From positions 22,618 through 86,617 of the forward strand of contig JACPDH010000028.1 of the NCBI GenBank assembly GCA_016184115.1: a stretch of DNA of 64,000 bases, given 5' to 3'. This stretch comes from Acidobacteriota bacterium. GTDB lineage: Bacteria > Acidobacteriota > Thermoanaerobaculia > Gp7-AA8. The notes beneath the pieces were generated by a model that made no database searches, had not been told where the DNA came from, and was given only the letters and a program-made list of their open reading frames with translations. A program made the position numbers and the translations under genes. Below are positions 9,763 through 18,855 of this stretch, one piece after another (position 1 is the first letter of the stretch; each line of letters opens with the position of its first letter).

Positions 9763-10593
9763 TTACCTGCGAAGCGGATGGTGCCGGGACCGGCGGAGCC
9801 GTCGTCGCTCCGCCGCCAAAGCGGCCGCTGAGGCTTTTGGTGCGGATGCGCGAGCCTTGGAAGCGGGTGGTGCGATCGATGCCTTGTACGCCGCGATCGC
9901 TGCGGCCGGATCGCCGTCAAACCTGACTTCACCGCCGCCAATCCAGATCACCCTCGTGCAAAGGGCTTCGAGCGAGTCGAGGTCGTGGGACACGACGATG
10001 ACGGTCGAGCCGGCGTGAACGTAGCGGTCGACGCGTGCCGCGCACTGTGTGCGGAACGAGGCGTCGCCAACGGCCATGATCTCGTCGAGGAGGATCGTAT
10101 CGGCATCGATCGACGTCGCCACCGCGAAGGCGAGTCGGGCGATCATGCCGGTCGAGTATGTCCGTAGCGGCTGATCGATGAACTGTTCGAGGCGCGAGAA
10201 CGCGATGATGTCGTCAACGCGCCGGTTCATGTACTCGCGAGGGCAACCGAGTAATGCCCCGTTGAAAAAAATGTTCTCGAGGCCCGAGAGCTCGGCGTCG
10301 AATCCGGTGCCGAGCTCCATGACGGGAGCGACCGTTCCGCGTGACACGATCGTGCCAAGAGACGGAGAGATGATGCCCGCCGCGACCCGCAAAAGCGTCG
10401 ACTTCCCGGCGCCATTCGGTCCGATGATTCCTACCGCTTCGCCGTGATGAATTGAAAGCGATACGTTCTTAAGCCCGTAGAACCACTCCGGCGTATTCCG
10501 CGACGTGAGGCTCCTCACGACCGCCTCTTTCAGGCTTCGGATTCGCGTCTTCCGGTAGCGGACGCTCACATCATGGAGCTCGACGACGTTCAT
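9763..10593 (-). CDS. ABC-2 polysaccharide exporter ATP-binding protein (Wzt/TagH-like), 276 aa
   Basis: Shows Walker A GPNGAGKST (about residues 60-68), a signature region YSTGMIARLAFA in place of LSSGMKARLAFA, and Walker B TILLDEIMAVGD; the D-loop/H-loop follow in VVSHDLDSL. This is the ATPase of type-2 polysaccharide and teichoic-acid exporters. The ATG 10593 start is set by the family N terminus (MNVVELHDVSVRYRK) and lies 2 nt after the permease stop. The C terminus lacks the roughly 150-residue carbohydrate-binding domain of substrate-selective Wzt proteins and instead has an Ala/Arg-rich basic tail of about 40 residues, which suggests export is not gated by recognition of a terminal sugar. 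Confidence 0.92.
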   Translation of the reverse strand: MNVVELHDVSVRYRKTRIRSLKEAVVRSLTSRNTPEWFYGLKNVSLSIHHGEAVGIIGPNGAGKSTLLRVAAGIISPSLGTIVSRGTVAPVMELGTGFDAELSGLENIFFNGALLGCPREYMNRRVDDIIAFSRLEQFIDQPLRTYSTGMIARLAFAVATSIDADTILLDEIMAVGDASFRTQCAARVDRYVHAGSTVIVVSHDLDSLEALCTRVIWIGGGEVRFDGDPAAAIAAYKASIAPPASKARASAPKASAAALAAERRRLRRSRHHPLRR

Positions 10594-10595
10594 GA

Positions 10596-11486
10596 TCAGA
10601 GGTGTGCGTAGAAGCGCGTCGCGCCGTAACGGAAGATCAACCAGCCGATTACCAGCGACCCGATCGCAAAGATGATCGAGAGCGACAGCGTCGCAGGCGA
10701 CGGGAGGATTCCGTAGTAAACCGGGTCGCGGACAATTTCGACGATGTAAGTCATCGGATTGAATCGGATGAACCAGCGAAACTTGTCGGGAACGATCGTG
10801 ACCGGGTAGATGACCGGCGTGAGGTACATGAGCGCGGGCATTCCTGCCTGGACCATCTCGCGCACGTCTCCGAAAAACACGGAGACCGTCGTGAGCGCGA
10901 GCGACACCCCGAGCGTGAAGATGCCGACGATCACCAGACTGACGGGGAGAAAGGCGAGGCGTGGCGAGATCGGCGATCCGACGAAGATCATGATGCCGAA
11001 CAGCACCGCGAGCGAGAGCCCCAGGTTGACGAGCCCCGAAACGGTCGACGCAATCGTAAAGATCGACTGCGGAACCCGCACGCGCTTCATGAGCGGGCCA
11101 TTCCACGCGATCCCATTCATCGAGTTCATCAGCGTCTGCGAGAAAAAGTTCCAGGCGATGTACGCCGACAGGAAGTAGGTCTCGTAGTGCGGAGTCTGGA
11201 AGCGAAAGAGGTGCGAGAAGACGCCGAGAAAGATGAGCATCAGCAGAAGCGGATGCAACATGGTCCAAAGGAAACCGAGCGCCGAACGCTTATAGCGGAC
11301 GGTGAGGTCGCGGTGAACGAGCTCGCGAAGGAGCGAGCGGTTGCGGATGAGGTCACGCAATTCGCGCCGGAGGCTGAGCGGCACTCCTCCAACGACTCGG
11401 CGCTCCTCCACTTGGCGGGGCGTCGCCGCCGCTTGCGCTGGGTTTGTCACCGCGCACTTTGTACGCGAGGAGCGCCTGAGATTCAA
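10596..11486 (-). CDS. ABC-2 polysaccharide exporter permease (Wzm/TagG-like), 296 aa
   Basis: Integral membrane subunit paired with the ATPase just downstream. After a polar N-terminal extension it has the family motif LVHRDLTVRYKRSALGFLWTMLHPLL followed by about six hydrophobic segments (for example LLLMLIFLGVF, LGLSLAVLFGIMIFVG, SLVIVGIFTLGVSLA) and the late motif LTPVIYPVTIVPDKFRWFIRFNPMTYIVEI-VRDPVYYG, typical of O-antigen/teichoic acid exporters. The start is uncertain: TTG 11486 has GGAGG 11 nt upstream, GTG 11450 has none. It moves undecaprenyl-linked glycan across the inner membrane. It begins a leftward operon and is divergent from the GT2-GT4 fusion gene. Confidence 0.92.
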   Translation of the reverse strand: MNLRRSSRTKCAVTNPAQAAATPRQVEERRVVGGVPLSLRRELRDLIRNRSLLRELVHRDLTVRYKRSALGFLWTMLHPLLLMLIFLGVFSHLFRFQTPHYETYFLSAYIAWNFFSQTLMNSMNGIAWNGPLMKRVRVPQSIFTIASTVSGLVNLGLSLAVLFGIMIFVGSPISPRLAFLPVSLVIVGIFTLGVSLALTTVSVFFGDVREMVQAGMPALMYLTPVIYPVTIVPDKFRWFIRFNPMTYIVEIVRDPVYYGILPSPATLSLSIIFAIGSLVIGWLIFRYGATRFYAHL

Positions 11487-11571
11487 CAGTCAAAGTGCCT
11501 CCGGCACCCGTAGCGAGCCGGAGAGCGAATGCCCAACACGCGCAAGTCGGAAGTCTGCATAATCCCCGTGC

Positions 11572-13749
11572 ATGGACCCGCGCGCCTCAATCCGCCGGCT
11601 TCTCGGCCGGCAACCGATCGACTGGCGCCACGGTGCGGGGCGCGCTCCAGCGTTCCGCCCGGTAGCGGTTGACGTGGTCGTCCCCGTCTACCAGGCCGCT
11701 GCGGAGCTCGACGCTTGCATCGAAAGCGTGCGTCGGGAGACCAACCTGACGCGTCACCGGCTGCTGCTCGTCGTCGACGGGCCGCAGCCCGCTGACGTGG
11801 ATGCAGTTGTCGAGCGGCATGCCTCGGCGCTCCCTGAGTGCGTTCGCGTCATCAGAAACGCTCAACGCCTGGGGTTCGTGGGTACGGCCAACCGAGGGAT
11901 GCGCGAGACGGCTGGGGACGTCGTGCTGCTCAACAGCGACACCATCGTGACTGCCGGCTGGATCGAGCGGATGATCGACGCCGTCTGCTCGTCGCCCGAC
12001 ATCGGAACGGTGACGCCGCTCTCGAACCACGCGACGATCTGTTCAGTCCCACGCGCATATGAGGAGAATCTCGTTCCTGCGGGGCATGATGTCGCGTCGT
12101 TCGGCGCGCTCGTCGAGCGAGTGTCGGCGCGGACGTATCCACGCGTACCGACGGGAGTCGGCGTCTGCCTCTACATACGCCGCGCTCTCATCGACGATAT
12201 CGGCACTTTCGACGAGGAACGCTTCGGCCTGGGCTATGGCGAAGAGAACGATTTCTGCATGCGCGCGATCGAGCGCGGATGGGTCAACGTAGTCGACGAC
12301 GCCACGTTCGTCTATCACGCGGGGCACCGGAGTTTCGGCGGCACGCGGAGCGCGCTCGAACGGCGCGGCGCCTCGGCGCTGCAAGCGAGGCACCCCGGTT
12401 ACCGCGCGACGATCGCGGAGGCGATGCGGAGCGATCCGCTCGCCGGCGCGCGCTCGCGAATCGTGATCGCGTTAGGCTGGATTCCGGACGGAGAGAGGCC
12501 CCGCAGGATCGTTCATCTGGTCCACGGGTGGCCCCCGTTTCAGCAGGCGGGGACGGAGCTGTACGCCTGGTGGCTCGCCCGGCGGCAACGAGGGAGCTGT
12601 CACGTCGCGGTATACGCGCGCGGCGCGGACCCGACGCGTGCCGACGGTGAAGCTATCGAGCTCGTCGACGGGGGGATTCGCGTACGCATCGTCACGAACA
12701 ACTTCACTGCCCGCGATCCGTTTCGACGAAATGCGATCCGTAATGCGTCGGTCGAGCGCGATTTCGCGCGCTTCCTCCGCGACGAGCGCCCTGACATCCT
12801 CCACGTTCACCATCTCGCGGGGCACGCCTTTTCACTTGCACGCGTCGCGCGGCGCCTCGGGATTCCTGTCGTGATGCAGATTCAGGACTGGTGGTTTCTC
12901 TGCGCTCGCGTGAACTTCTTCGACCGCGATGGCAAACGGTGTACGGGCCCGGCGCCGCGAAAATGCGCTTGGTGCATGACATTGACGAAGGTGCCACCCG
13001 CTGCCCTGACGAATCGTCTCGTGCATGCCACTCGGCGATCCGCGGCTCGCGCCGCTCTCGCGATTGCAGATGCGTTCGTGGCCGGCTCGAAGGCGATCCG
13101 TGACGACTATCTCCGCTGGGGCTCCGTGTCACGTTCGACTCCATTTCACGTGCTCCCGTACGGGGTTGCGATCGAGCAAGCGCCCACCACGCGGAGGGAC
13201 GTGCAGCACCCTGTCCGATTCGGTTATGTAGGCTCCATCTCTCCGCACAAGGGGCTTCATCTTGCGGTCGATGCGATGCGCGATCTCGATCCGTCGTCGG
13301 CACGCCTTCACATCTGGGGAAATGCCGCGGCGTATCCCGACTACGTTTCCGAGCTCGAGCGGCGCCGAGGAACGGCTGCCGTGGTGTTCGAAGGACGATT
13401 CCGCGAAGAGGACAAGGCGAAGGTTTTTGCCGCGATGGACGTGCTCATCATCCCGTCGATCGCGCTCGAATCGTTCGGGATTGCGCCTCGCGAGGCGATG
13501 GCGTGCGGCGTGCCGGTCGTGGCGTCGGCCGGGGGTGCATTCGACGAGATGTTCGAGGGGCGCGATTGTGGCGCGCTCTTTCCAGTCGGAGACGCGGCCG
13601 CGCTCGCGACGATCATGCGAAAGATCGTCGACGACCCGTCGATCATCGCGCGCTGGGCGAACGAGGTTCCGGCACCGAAGCGAGAAGCAGATCACGCGCG
13701 CGAGATCGAGCAGGTCTACGAGCAGGTACTGGCGGAGCGTTCGCGATGA
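11572..13749 (+). CDS. GT2-GT4 fusion glycosyltransferase, 725 aa
   Basis: N-terminal GT2 domain (about residues 30-290): DVVVPVYQAAAELDACIES, LLLVVDGPQPADVD, VLLNSDTIVTAGWIERM, and the acceptor-side motif FGLGYGEENDFCMRA with the catalytic ED-like pair. C-terminal GT4 domain (about 310-720): IVHLVHGWPPFQQAGTELY (nucleotide-sugar GT-B start), HVHHLAGHAFSLA, and the EX7E-type segment ESFGIAPREAMACGVPVVAS. A Cys-containing loop (CTGPAPRKCAWC) follows the QDWWFLCARVNFF segment; a similar Cys loop occurs in the next gene, perhaps a metal site. Translationally coupled to the next GT4 gene by ATGA. Likely adds two consecutive sugars. Confidence 0.88.
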   Translation: MDPRASIRRLLGRQPIDWRHGAGRAPAFRPVAVDVVVPVYQAAAELDACIESVRRETNLTRHRLLLVVDGPQPADVDAVVERHASALPECVRVIRNAQRLGFVGTANRGMRETAGDVVLLNSDTIVTAGWIERMIDAVCSSPDIGTVTPLSNHATICSVPRAYEENLVPAGHDVASFGALVERVSARTYPRVPTGVGVCLYIRRALIDDIGTFDEERFGLGYGEENDFCMRAIERGWVNVVDDATFVYHAGHRSFGGTRSALERRGASALQARHPGYRATIAEAMRSDPLAGARSRIVIALGWIPDGERPRRIVHLVHGWPPFQQAGTELYAWWLARRQRGSCHVAVYARGADPTRADGEAIELVDGGIRVRIVTNNFTARDPFRRNAIRNASVERDFARFLRDERPDILHVHHLAGHAFSLARVARRLGIPVVMQIQDWWFLCARVNFFDRDGKRCTGPAPRKCAWCMTLTKVPPAALTNRLVHATRRSAARAALAIADAFVAGSKAIRDDYLRWGSVSRSTPFHVLPYGVAIEQAPTTRRDVQHPVRFGYVGSISPHKGLHLAVDAMRDLDPSSARLHIWGNAAAYPDYVSELERRRGTAAVVFEGRFREEDKAKVFAAMDVLIIPSIALESFGIAPREAMACGVPVVASAGGAFDEMFEGRDCGALFPVGDAAALATIMRKIVDDPSIIARWANEVPAPKREADHAREIEQVYEQVLAERSR

Positions 13750-15011
13750 TTCGCACGATCGCCTCGGTCGTGCGGGGGGAGGGAGTGCGGTCGGCTGCGC
13801 GACGGACGAGCGAGCGCATCTCCGAGGCGGCGCGTGCGATTTCACTCCGCGCTGCCGGGCTGTTCGTGGGAGATGCGAGGGCGTCCGTACTCAATGTCAT
13901 CGCCGCGGGCGCTGCGCCACGACTCGGCGGTGTGCAGCAGCAGCTCGACGCACGACTCGATGCGGAGCGTTCGTTCCGCGCAGTCTCGGTTCTGACACCG
14001 GGAATGCTCGACTGCTCGTCGAGCCGGCGCCACACCCGGCGCGTTTCGCGCGATCTCGAAGCGGCAATTCGCGAGGCACTCGCGCTCTCAGGAGCGCGAG
14101 CGGTGCACTTCGAGGGCACGGCCGGCGTTCCACTCCCGCTGATCGCGAGCCTAACCGCTTCGGGCATCGCATCGATTCTCAGCGTCCACGATTTCTCGCT
14201 CTTCTGCGCGCGGCCCCATCTCATGGAGGAGCCGTCGGGAGAATTCTGCGAGTTCTCCACCGACTTTGCGCGCTGCCACCGCTGTCTGCGCGAGACCTGG
14301 GACGTCGTCGCCGGAGAGCAGCAGCAGCGACGAGCGCTCGCACGCGAAATCCTCGGCCGGGCCACGGCCGTGGTCTTTCCCTCGCGCTACATGCTCGATC
14401 GCCACCGAGAGCTCTTCGCTCTGCCGCGGCTCGCCGGCGTCGTGATCGAGCCGTCGCCGCGTTTCACGACTCTTCGCAGGAAGGACTCCTGCGGTGGTCG
14501 GGCGATCGCCGTCGCCGGAAGTGTGAAGCGGCACAAAGGGGGGCACCTCCTTCCCGAGATCGCGCGGCTCGCCGGCGGCGTGAGGTTGCACGTGTTCGGC
14601 GGAGGCGATGAAACGCTTCTCCGGGATCTTCGGGCCAGCGGACTTGGAGTGGTGCACGGCTACTACCGCGGCGGGGATCTCCCGGCGCTGCTGCGGCGTC
14701 ACGATGTGGGGCTGGTGGTCCTGCCTTCGATCGTGCCCGAGAGCTACGGCCTCACGATCTCGGAGTCGTGGCATGCGGGCGCTGCGGTCGTAGCGTTCGA
14801 TCTCGGTGCGCAGGGAGAACGGATTCGCGAGCGAGGAGGAGGATGGCTCGCATCTCCCTCGAGCGGCGCCGCGGGTATCGCGTCAATCGTCGCGCGCTGG
14901 AAGGCAGGCGACATCGCGACCGCGGTTCCTGGATCGTTGTCGGCGCCGCGCGATGCAGCGCGGGCCCACATCGAGCTCTATCGTGCGGCCGGCCTCATCG
15001 TCGGAAGTTAG
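13746..15011 (+). CDS. Glycosyltransferase family 4-like, 421 aa
   Basis: Starts at the ATG that overlaps the upstream stop (ATGA at 13746-13749). The N-terminal half has the GT-B Rossmann features LNVIAAGAAPRLGGVQQQLD and a Cys pattern C-EFSTDFARCHRC-L after SVHDFSLFCARPH, paralleling the Cys loop in the gene before. The C-terminal half has GSVKRHKGGHLLPEIARL and the donor-binding region VLPSIVPESYGLTISESWHAGAAVVAFD, which aligns with the EX7E motif of GT4 enzymes. It is the last glycosyltransferase of the cluster and presumably acts on the same polymer. TAG/GTTAGGC sequence follows at the end. Confidence 0.82.
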   Translation: MIRTIASVVRGEGVRSAARRTSERISEAARAISLRAAGLFVGDARASVLNVIAAGAAPRLGGVQQQLDARLDAERSFRAVSVLTPGMLDCSSSRRHTRRVSRDLEAAIREALALSGARAVHFEGTAGVPLPLIASLTASGIASILSVHDFSLFCARPHLMEEPSGEFCEFSTDFARCHRCLRETWDVVAGEQQQRRALAREILGRATAVVFPSRYMLDRHRELFALPRLAGVVIEPSPRFTTLRRKDSCGGRAIAVAGSVKRHKGGHLLPEIARLAGGVRLHVFGGGDETLLRDLRASGLGVVHGYYRGGDLPALLRRHDVGLVVLPSIVPESYGLTISESWHAGAAVVAFDLGAQGERIRERGGGWLASPSSGAAGIASIVARWKAGDIATAVPGSLSAPRDAARAHIELYRAAGLIVGS

Positions 15012-15231
15012 GCGAACCAGGATATCTCGACGGGAGGTGTTCGACGGATCGCGCTGCGACCGCAGGCGCGCCGGCGTGAGGAAGGGCGAGGGTCGGGGAC
15101 TCCTTCGTCGTTGCGTGCGGTACGGGATCGCCCGCAGGGAGTCTCACCGGCAGCGACCTTCTTCGTGCTCATGTGCGCTCCTGCGCTCCGGGCGCGCACG
15201 TCATGGTAGAGTGGCGCTCGAAAGCGCACCC

Positions 15232-16026
15232 ATGGTTCGAGTCCTGATCGTCGACGACAACGCCACGTTCCGCAGTCAGGCGAGGCGTCTCTGTGAGGCC
15301 GAAGGCTTCGAGGCGGTCGCGGTGGGAACGCTCGAGGAGTTGCATCTTGCACTCGAAGGGCCGGCTCCCGACATCGTTCTCATGGACGTCGATCTCCCGA
15401 CGATCCCGGGCCACCGACTCGGCTCGCTCGTACGGTCGCGGCATCAGGTGCCGATCTGCCTCGTGTCGGCGTTTCCCGAAGACAAGCTGAGGAAGATGTT
15501 CGAGCAGTCCGACGCCAACGGTTGGATCCCGAAACCGCTGACTCGCGACAAGCTCATCGGCGTCGTGACACGTCTCGTCGGGCGCGACAAGCTGACCGAC
15601 CGTGCGGTGAAAGTGGTCGCCGCCGCGCCGGCTCTGGAGACTGCGGCGACGGACGGCGGTCGCCCGAAGATACTCGTGGTCGAAGATGACCCGCTCCTCT
15701 CGGATCGGATCGAGCTCGTGCTGCAGTCGCTCGGAAGCGTGAAGACGGTCGTCGACGGCGAGGGTGCGATCTCCGAGCTCTTTACGGGATTCTTCGACGC
15801 GATCGTACTCGACTTGATGCTTCCGCGACTTTCCGGCTTCGACGTGATCAGGCACCTGATGATGCGCCGGCCCGACCTGCTGAAGTCGACGATCATCGTC
15901 ACCGGAGCGCAGGACTCGACCCTGCAGTTCATCGACGCGAACGAGCTCTATGCCGTTCTCCACAAGCCGTTCGACTTCAACGAGCTTCCCAGGCTCGTGA
16001 GCGAGTTGATCGGCCCGAAGGGTTGA
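15232..16026 (+). CDS. Response regulator with two receiver domains and no output domain, 264 aa
   Basis: Two CheY-like receivers in tandem. The first (about 1-120) has VLIVDDNATF, phospho-acceptor Asp in IVLMDVDLP, the Ser in CLVSAFP and Lys in IPKPL. The second (about 143-262) has ILVVEDDPLL, Asp in IVLDLMLPRLSGFD, Thr in IIVTGAQ and Lys in LHKPF. All key residues for phosphorylation are present in both, yet no DNA-binding or enzymatic output domain follows, so it likely acts by protein contact or as a phosphate sink in a relay. No histidine kinase is adjacent. The ATG at 15232 is the only good start; the upstream 220 bp hold nothing else convincing. Confidence 0.85.
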   Translation: MVRVLIVDDNATFRSQARRLCEAEGFEAVAVGTLEELHLALEGPAPDIVLMDVDLPTIPGHRLGSLVRSRHQVPICLVSAFPEDKLRKMFEQSDANGWIPKPLTRDKLIGVVTRLVGRDKLTDRAVKVVAAAPALETAATDGGRPKILVVEDDPLLSDRIELVLQSLGSVKTVVDGEGAISELFTGFFDAIVLDLMLPRLSGFDVIRHLMMRRPDLLKSTIIVTGAQDSTLQFIDANELYAVLHKPFDFNELPRLVSELIGPKG

Positions 16027-16033
16027 GCTCGAC

Positions 16034-16066
16034 TCCTTTGGCCTCTGGCCTGCCTCTCGCCTCACT
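16034..16066. repeat. Short degenerate heptad tract (GGCGAGA/CAAAGGC type)
   Basis: Read on the minus strand from the stop of the DapB-like gene, the sequence runs TGA-GGCGAGA-GGCAGGC-CAGAGGC-CAAAGGA, a 7-nt period resembling the heptads around 25099-25148. It begins directly at the stop codon, as the larger arrays of this window do. Only about four units, so weak. Confidence 0.35.
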
Positions 16067-17051
16067 CCCGATATCCGACCGCGATGTCGTCCATCGAGAG
16101 AAGACCTGGGCGACATGCGAGGATTCGCGGGATCGCATTCACCACCATCGCCGCCGTGGCGCGATCGCCATGGATGCCGCCTCGGATCGTCGCCGAAACG
16201 TCGGGCAACCCGTGAATCTCGATGCTGTCGGACGGATCCTCCGCACCGACGTACATCGAGATCTCGAGCCGGAGCTCGACGCCCGTCGACGAGGTGGCCG
16301 ATAGCGTCTGCGTCACCCCGGCCACGTCTCCCGGTTCGACGGTCAGAAACTCGGTGAGGACGCGCTTCGCGGCGATGACCGGCTCAATCGTTTCCTCGGA
16401 GGTCGACGCGAGCTCGAGGTCCATTCCGTTCGCGAGCATGGCGAGCGACTCGCGAAGTCCCGTGTGCCTGATCCTACCTTCCTCCGCAAGCTTCGTGAAC
16501 GCGGAGCGTTGAAGCCCCGCGCCGATCTTCCTTTGGAGCGGTTCGCGGCGCGCCGATGCGTCGACTACGCGCCTAACCGTGACCGAGCTGACGGTCTGGC
16601 ACGCAGCGCTGAGCGTGAGCGGAAGCTTGTCCATGACGAACCCGGGATTCACTCCCGTGCCGAGAAGCACGACATCGCGCGAGCGCGCGACGAGCTGAAG
16701 CGTCTCCCGAATCGCCGCGTCGAGAGGGAATGCGAGCTCTTCGCACGTGGAGATCACGTGACAGCCGTGCTCCATGAGGCCGCGCAGCTGCGGCACGACC
16801 GCGATCAGGAGCGATCCAGTCGAGTGGCAGACGACGTCAGGGTGTCCCACGAGCTCTGGAGTCACTGTGATCCCGGTCAGTCTGCCGAGCCCGATCAGCT
16901 CCCCGACGTCGTGTCCGATTTTCGAGGGATCGTTGTCGACCGCGGCGACTACATGGATCCACGGCTTCTCGAACATGAGCCGGAGAATCTCGGCGCCGAT
17001 CGGACCAACTCCGTACTGGGCGACCGTGATCCTCTGCATGTGGTGGTGCAT
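16062..17051 (-). CDS. DapB-like NAD(P)-dependent dehydrogenase, 2,4-diaminopentanoate dehydrogenase family, 329 aa
   Basis: Begins with a dinucleotide-binding fold, ITVAQYGVGPIGAEILRL (GxGxxG type), followed by VVAAVDNDPSKIGHDVGELIGL, and later STCEELAFPLDA and LGTGVNPGFVMDKLPL. The overall pattern matches dihydrodipicolinate-reductase relatives, in particular those annotated as 2,4-diaminopentanoate dehydrogenase, which oxidatively deaminate a diamino acid in ornithine breakdown. No other gene of that pathway is nearby, so the substrate is uncertain. The ATG 17051 has GGAG nine nt upstream; an internal ATG at 17039 is an alternative. It is divergent from an XRE regulator, which may control it. 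Confidence 0.7.
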   Translation of the reverse strand: MHHHMQRITVAQYGVGPIGAEILRLMFEKPWIHVVAAVDNDPSKIGHDVGELIGLGRLTGITVTPELVGHPDVVCHSTGSLLIAVVPQLRGLMEHGCHVISTCEELAFPLDAAIRETLQLVARSRDVVLLGTGVNPGFVMDKLPLTLSAACQTVSSVTVRRVVDASARREPLQRKIGAGLQRSAFTKLAEEGRIRHTGLRESLAMLANGMDLELASTSEETIEPVIAAKRVLTEFLTVEPGDVAGVTQTLSATSSTGVELRLEISMYVGAEDPSDSIEIHGLPDVSATIRGGIHGDRATAAMVVNAIPRILACRPGLLSMDDIAVGYRE

Positions 17052-17282
17052 GGGGCGTATCTCCGGATGCAGATTCTAGCCGTGAACTCGGCGAGGGGGA
17101 GCGACGGCAATCACAGTGTGGCGTGGCGTCGTGGAATTGTGGACTGCGCGTGGCGTTCCATCCCGTGATCGGGCGACTGCGGCGAGCGACCGCCGAACGC
17201 AGGGGGAGGCTTGTGCCTCACTTTCGGGAGTAGCGGCGAATCGGCACTCGTGGCAGGGTCGGGACGTGTCGGCCGATGCCGG

Positions 17283-17297
17283 TCCGATTGCATCGGA
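17283..17297. promoter_or_regulatory. Small inverted repeat TCCGAT-TGC-ATCGGA upstream of the XRE gene
   Basis: The 308-bp divergent intergenic region 17052-17359 has no other gene. This 6-bp-arm inverted repeat sits about 60 nt before the XRE start and is a plausible operator for that regulator; a second small hairpin GAGGC-TTGT-GCCTC lies near 17207. Function is inferred from position only. Confidence 0.3.
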
Positions 17298-17359
17298 TTT
17301 GCACCGAGTGCAGCCGGTGACTCGCCGCGGACACGTTTCGAGCCGAGGAGAAGAATTGC

Positions 17360-17647
17360 ATGGCAACGAGGTTTGGTGGACAGGGGCGCGTCTCGACGAA
17401 GGCGAAGCTTGCCGACGAGCTGATCGCCATGGGTAAGGTGCTCGTTCGCGTCCGCGAAGGGGCGAGAATCAAGCAGTCCGACGTGGCTGCGAAGCTCGGA
17501 GTACCCCCGTCCTGGCTCTCGAAGGTGGAGAGCGGAACCCGCCGGCTCGACGTGATCGAACTGATTCGCATTGCCGAAGCGATGGGGCACGAGCCGGGCC
17601 ACCTGATCGAACAGATCAGGCTTGCGCTTGATTCTGACGGTCGCTGA
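17360..17647 (+). CDS. XRE-family transcriptional regulator, 95 aa
   Basis: A single helix-turn-helix domain (about residues 25-82): IKQSDVAAKLGVPPSWLSKVESGTRRLDVIELIRIAEAMG, the Cro/C1 pattern in which Q/S-x-VA-x-x-x-G-x-x-x-x-x-LSKxExG forms the recognition helix. The domain is preceded by about 25 basic residues and followed by a short tail, so there is no effector domain. GAGGAGA lies 8-9 nt before the ATG. It stands alone between the divergent DapB-like gene and the convergent dinB gene. It may repress the divergent gene or act more widely; nothing in the sequence decides. Confidence 0.88.
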   Translation: MATRFGGQGRVSTKAKLADELIAMGKVLVRVREGARIKQSDVAAKLGVPPSWLSKVESGTRRLDVIELIRIAEAMGHEPGHLIEQIRLALDSDGR

Positions 17648-17715
17648 GAGGCAACGCTGGCGGCGGGACGCTGGGATGTGCGACGCGTGTCGAATCTGAC
17701 GTCGAGCCTGCCGGA

Positions 17716-18810
17716 CTAGCCGAAGAGCTCGCGCTGTGGCGGCTCGTCGACTGGTCCGAAATTCGACAGTCCGATCCCCACGAGCCTGTAGAGCGTTCCC
17801 TCTCCGAACTCGAATCTGCCGAGCAGTTCCGCTCCCGCGGCGAATAGCTCATCTCCCGACGCCGGCGGACATGGCAGCGTCATCCGGCGCGTGGCCGTTC
17901 GGAAATCGGCTGCGCGAAGCTTGACGGTCACCGTTCTTCCGATGAGCCCCTTCCGGCTCATCCGTTCCCAGAAGCGCGGGATCGCCGAGCGCAACTCCTC
18001 GGAGATCTCCTCGAGCGTCAGGTCGCGGGAGAAGGTGTTCTCGATCGACACCGACTTCGTCTCGTGCTCCGCGACGACGGGGCTTCGGTCGATTCCTCGG
18101 GCGAGCTCGCAGAGCCGGTGGCCGAACGTGCCGAGGCGCTTCACGAGCGATTCCTCGCTTCGCTCGCGGACGTCGCCGATCGTTGCGATTCCCATCTCGG
18201 CGAGGATCGCTTCGGTCGCCTTGCCGACACCCGGGATCTTGCCGACGGGTAAGGGGACGAGGAACGCGTCGACCTGCATCGGCCGGATCACGAAGAGCCC
18301 GTCGGGTTTCTTCCAGTCCGAGGCGATCTTCGCGAGAAACTTGTTAGGCGCTACTCCTGCGGACGCGGTGAGGCCCGTCTCGTCACGGATCTCGCGGCGG
18401 ATCACCGTGGCAGTCTCCGTTGCCGACGGGAGGCCGGTCAGCTCGACGGTCACGTCGAGGTATGCCTCGTCGAGGGAAAGAAACTCGACGAGGGGCGTAT
18501 GCCGGCGGAAGATCTCGCCAACCTGGCTCGAAACGGCGCGGTACTTCTCGAAGTGAGGGGGCACGAAGACCCCTTCGGGGCAGAGCTTGCGTGCGCGCAG
18601 GGCGGGGATGGCCGAGCGGACCCCGAACTTGCGCGCCTCGTAGGATGCCGCACAGACGACACTTCGAGGTCCCTCCCACGCGACGATCACCGGGCGGCCG
18701 CGAAGTGCGGGGTCGTCGCGCTGCTCGACCGACGCGTAGAACGCGTCCATGTCGACGTGGATGATCTTCCGTGCCGGCGCCTCCGCCGCGTCTTCGCGAT
18801 GCTCGACCAT
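17716..18810 (-). CDS. dinB: DNA polymerase IV (Y-family), 364 aa
   Basis: Complete Y-family polymerase. Catalytic motifs are IIHVDMDAFYASVE (first Asp) near residue 16 and FLSLDEAYLDVT (Asp-Glu pair) near residue 110; the helix-hairpin-helix LPVGKIPGVGKATEAILAEMGI follows, then a little-finger domain ending with a C-terminal QRELFG. The last residues resemble the QL(S/D)LF clamp-binding motif, so it can probably bind the beta sliding clamp. It copies past damaged bases with low fidelity. The ATG at 18810 is chosen because the family starts about ten residues before IIHVDMD; the frame is open further upstream but only across the divergent gene. Intergenic gap to that gene is 45 bp. Confidence 0.94.
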   Translation of the reverse strand: MVEHREDAAEAPARKIIHVDMDAFYASVEQRDDPALRGRPVIVAWEGPRSVVCAASYEARKFGVRSAIPALRARKLCPEGVFVPPHFEKYRAVSSQVGEIFRRHTPLVEFLSLDEAYLDVTVELTGLPSATETATVIRREIRDETGLTASAGVAPNKFLAKIASDWKKPDGLFVIRPMQVDAFLVPLPVGKIPGVGKATEAILAEMGIATIGDVRERSEESLVKRLGTFGHRLCELARGIDRSPVVAEHETKSVSIENTFSRDLTLEEISEELRSAIPRFWERMSRKGLIGRTVTVKLRAADFRTATRRMTLPCPPASGDELFAAGAELLGRFEFGEGTLYRLVGIGLSNFGPVDEPPQRELFG

Positions 18811-18855
18811 CGTCCTGCTGCCTCTACTGTATCCTCTCCCGGGACACTCCCGCCG

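Noticed and set aside
9763..11268. ABC ATPase gene starting at 11268
   Set aside because: The added 225 residues are antisense-frame translation of the permease gene. The ATPase family start is at 10593, 2 nt after the permease stop.
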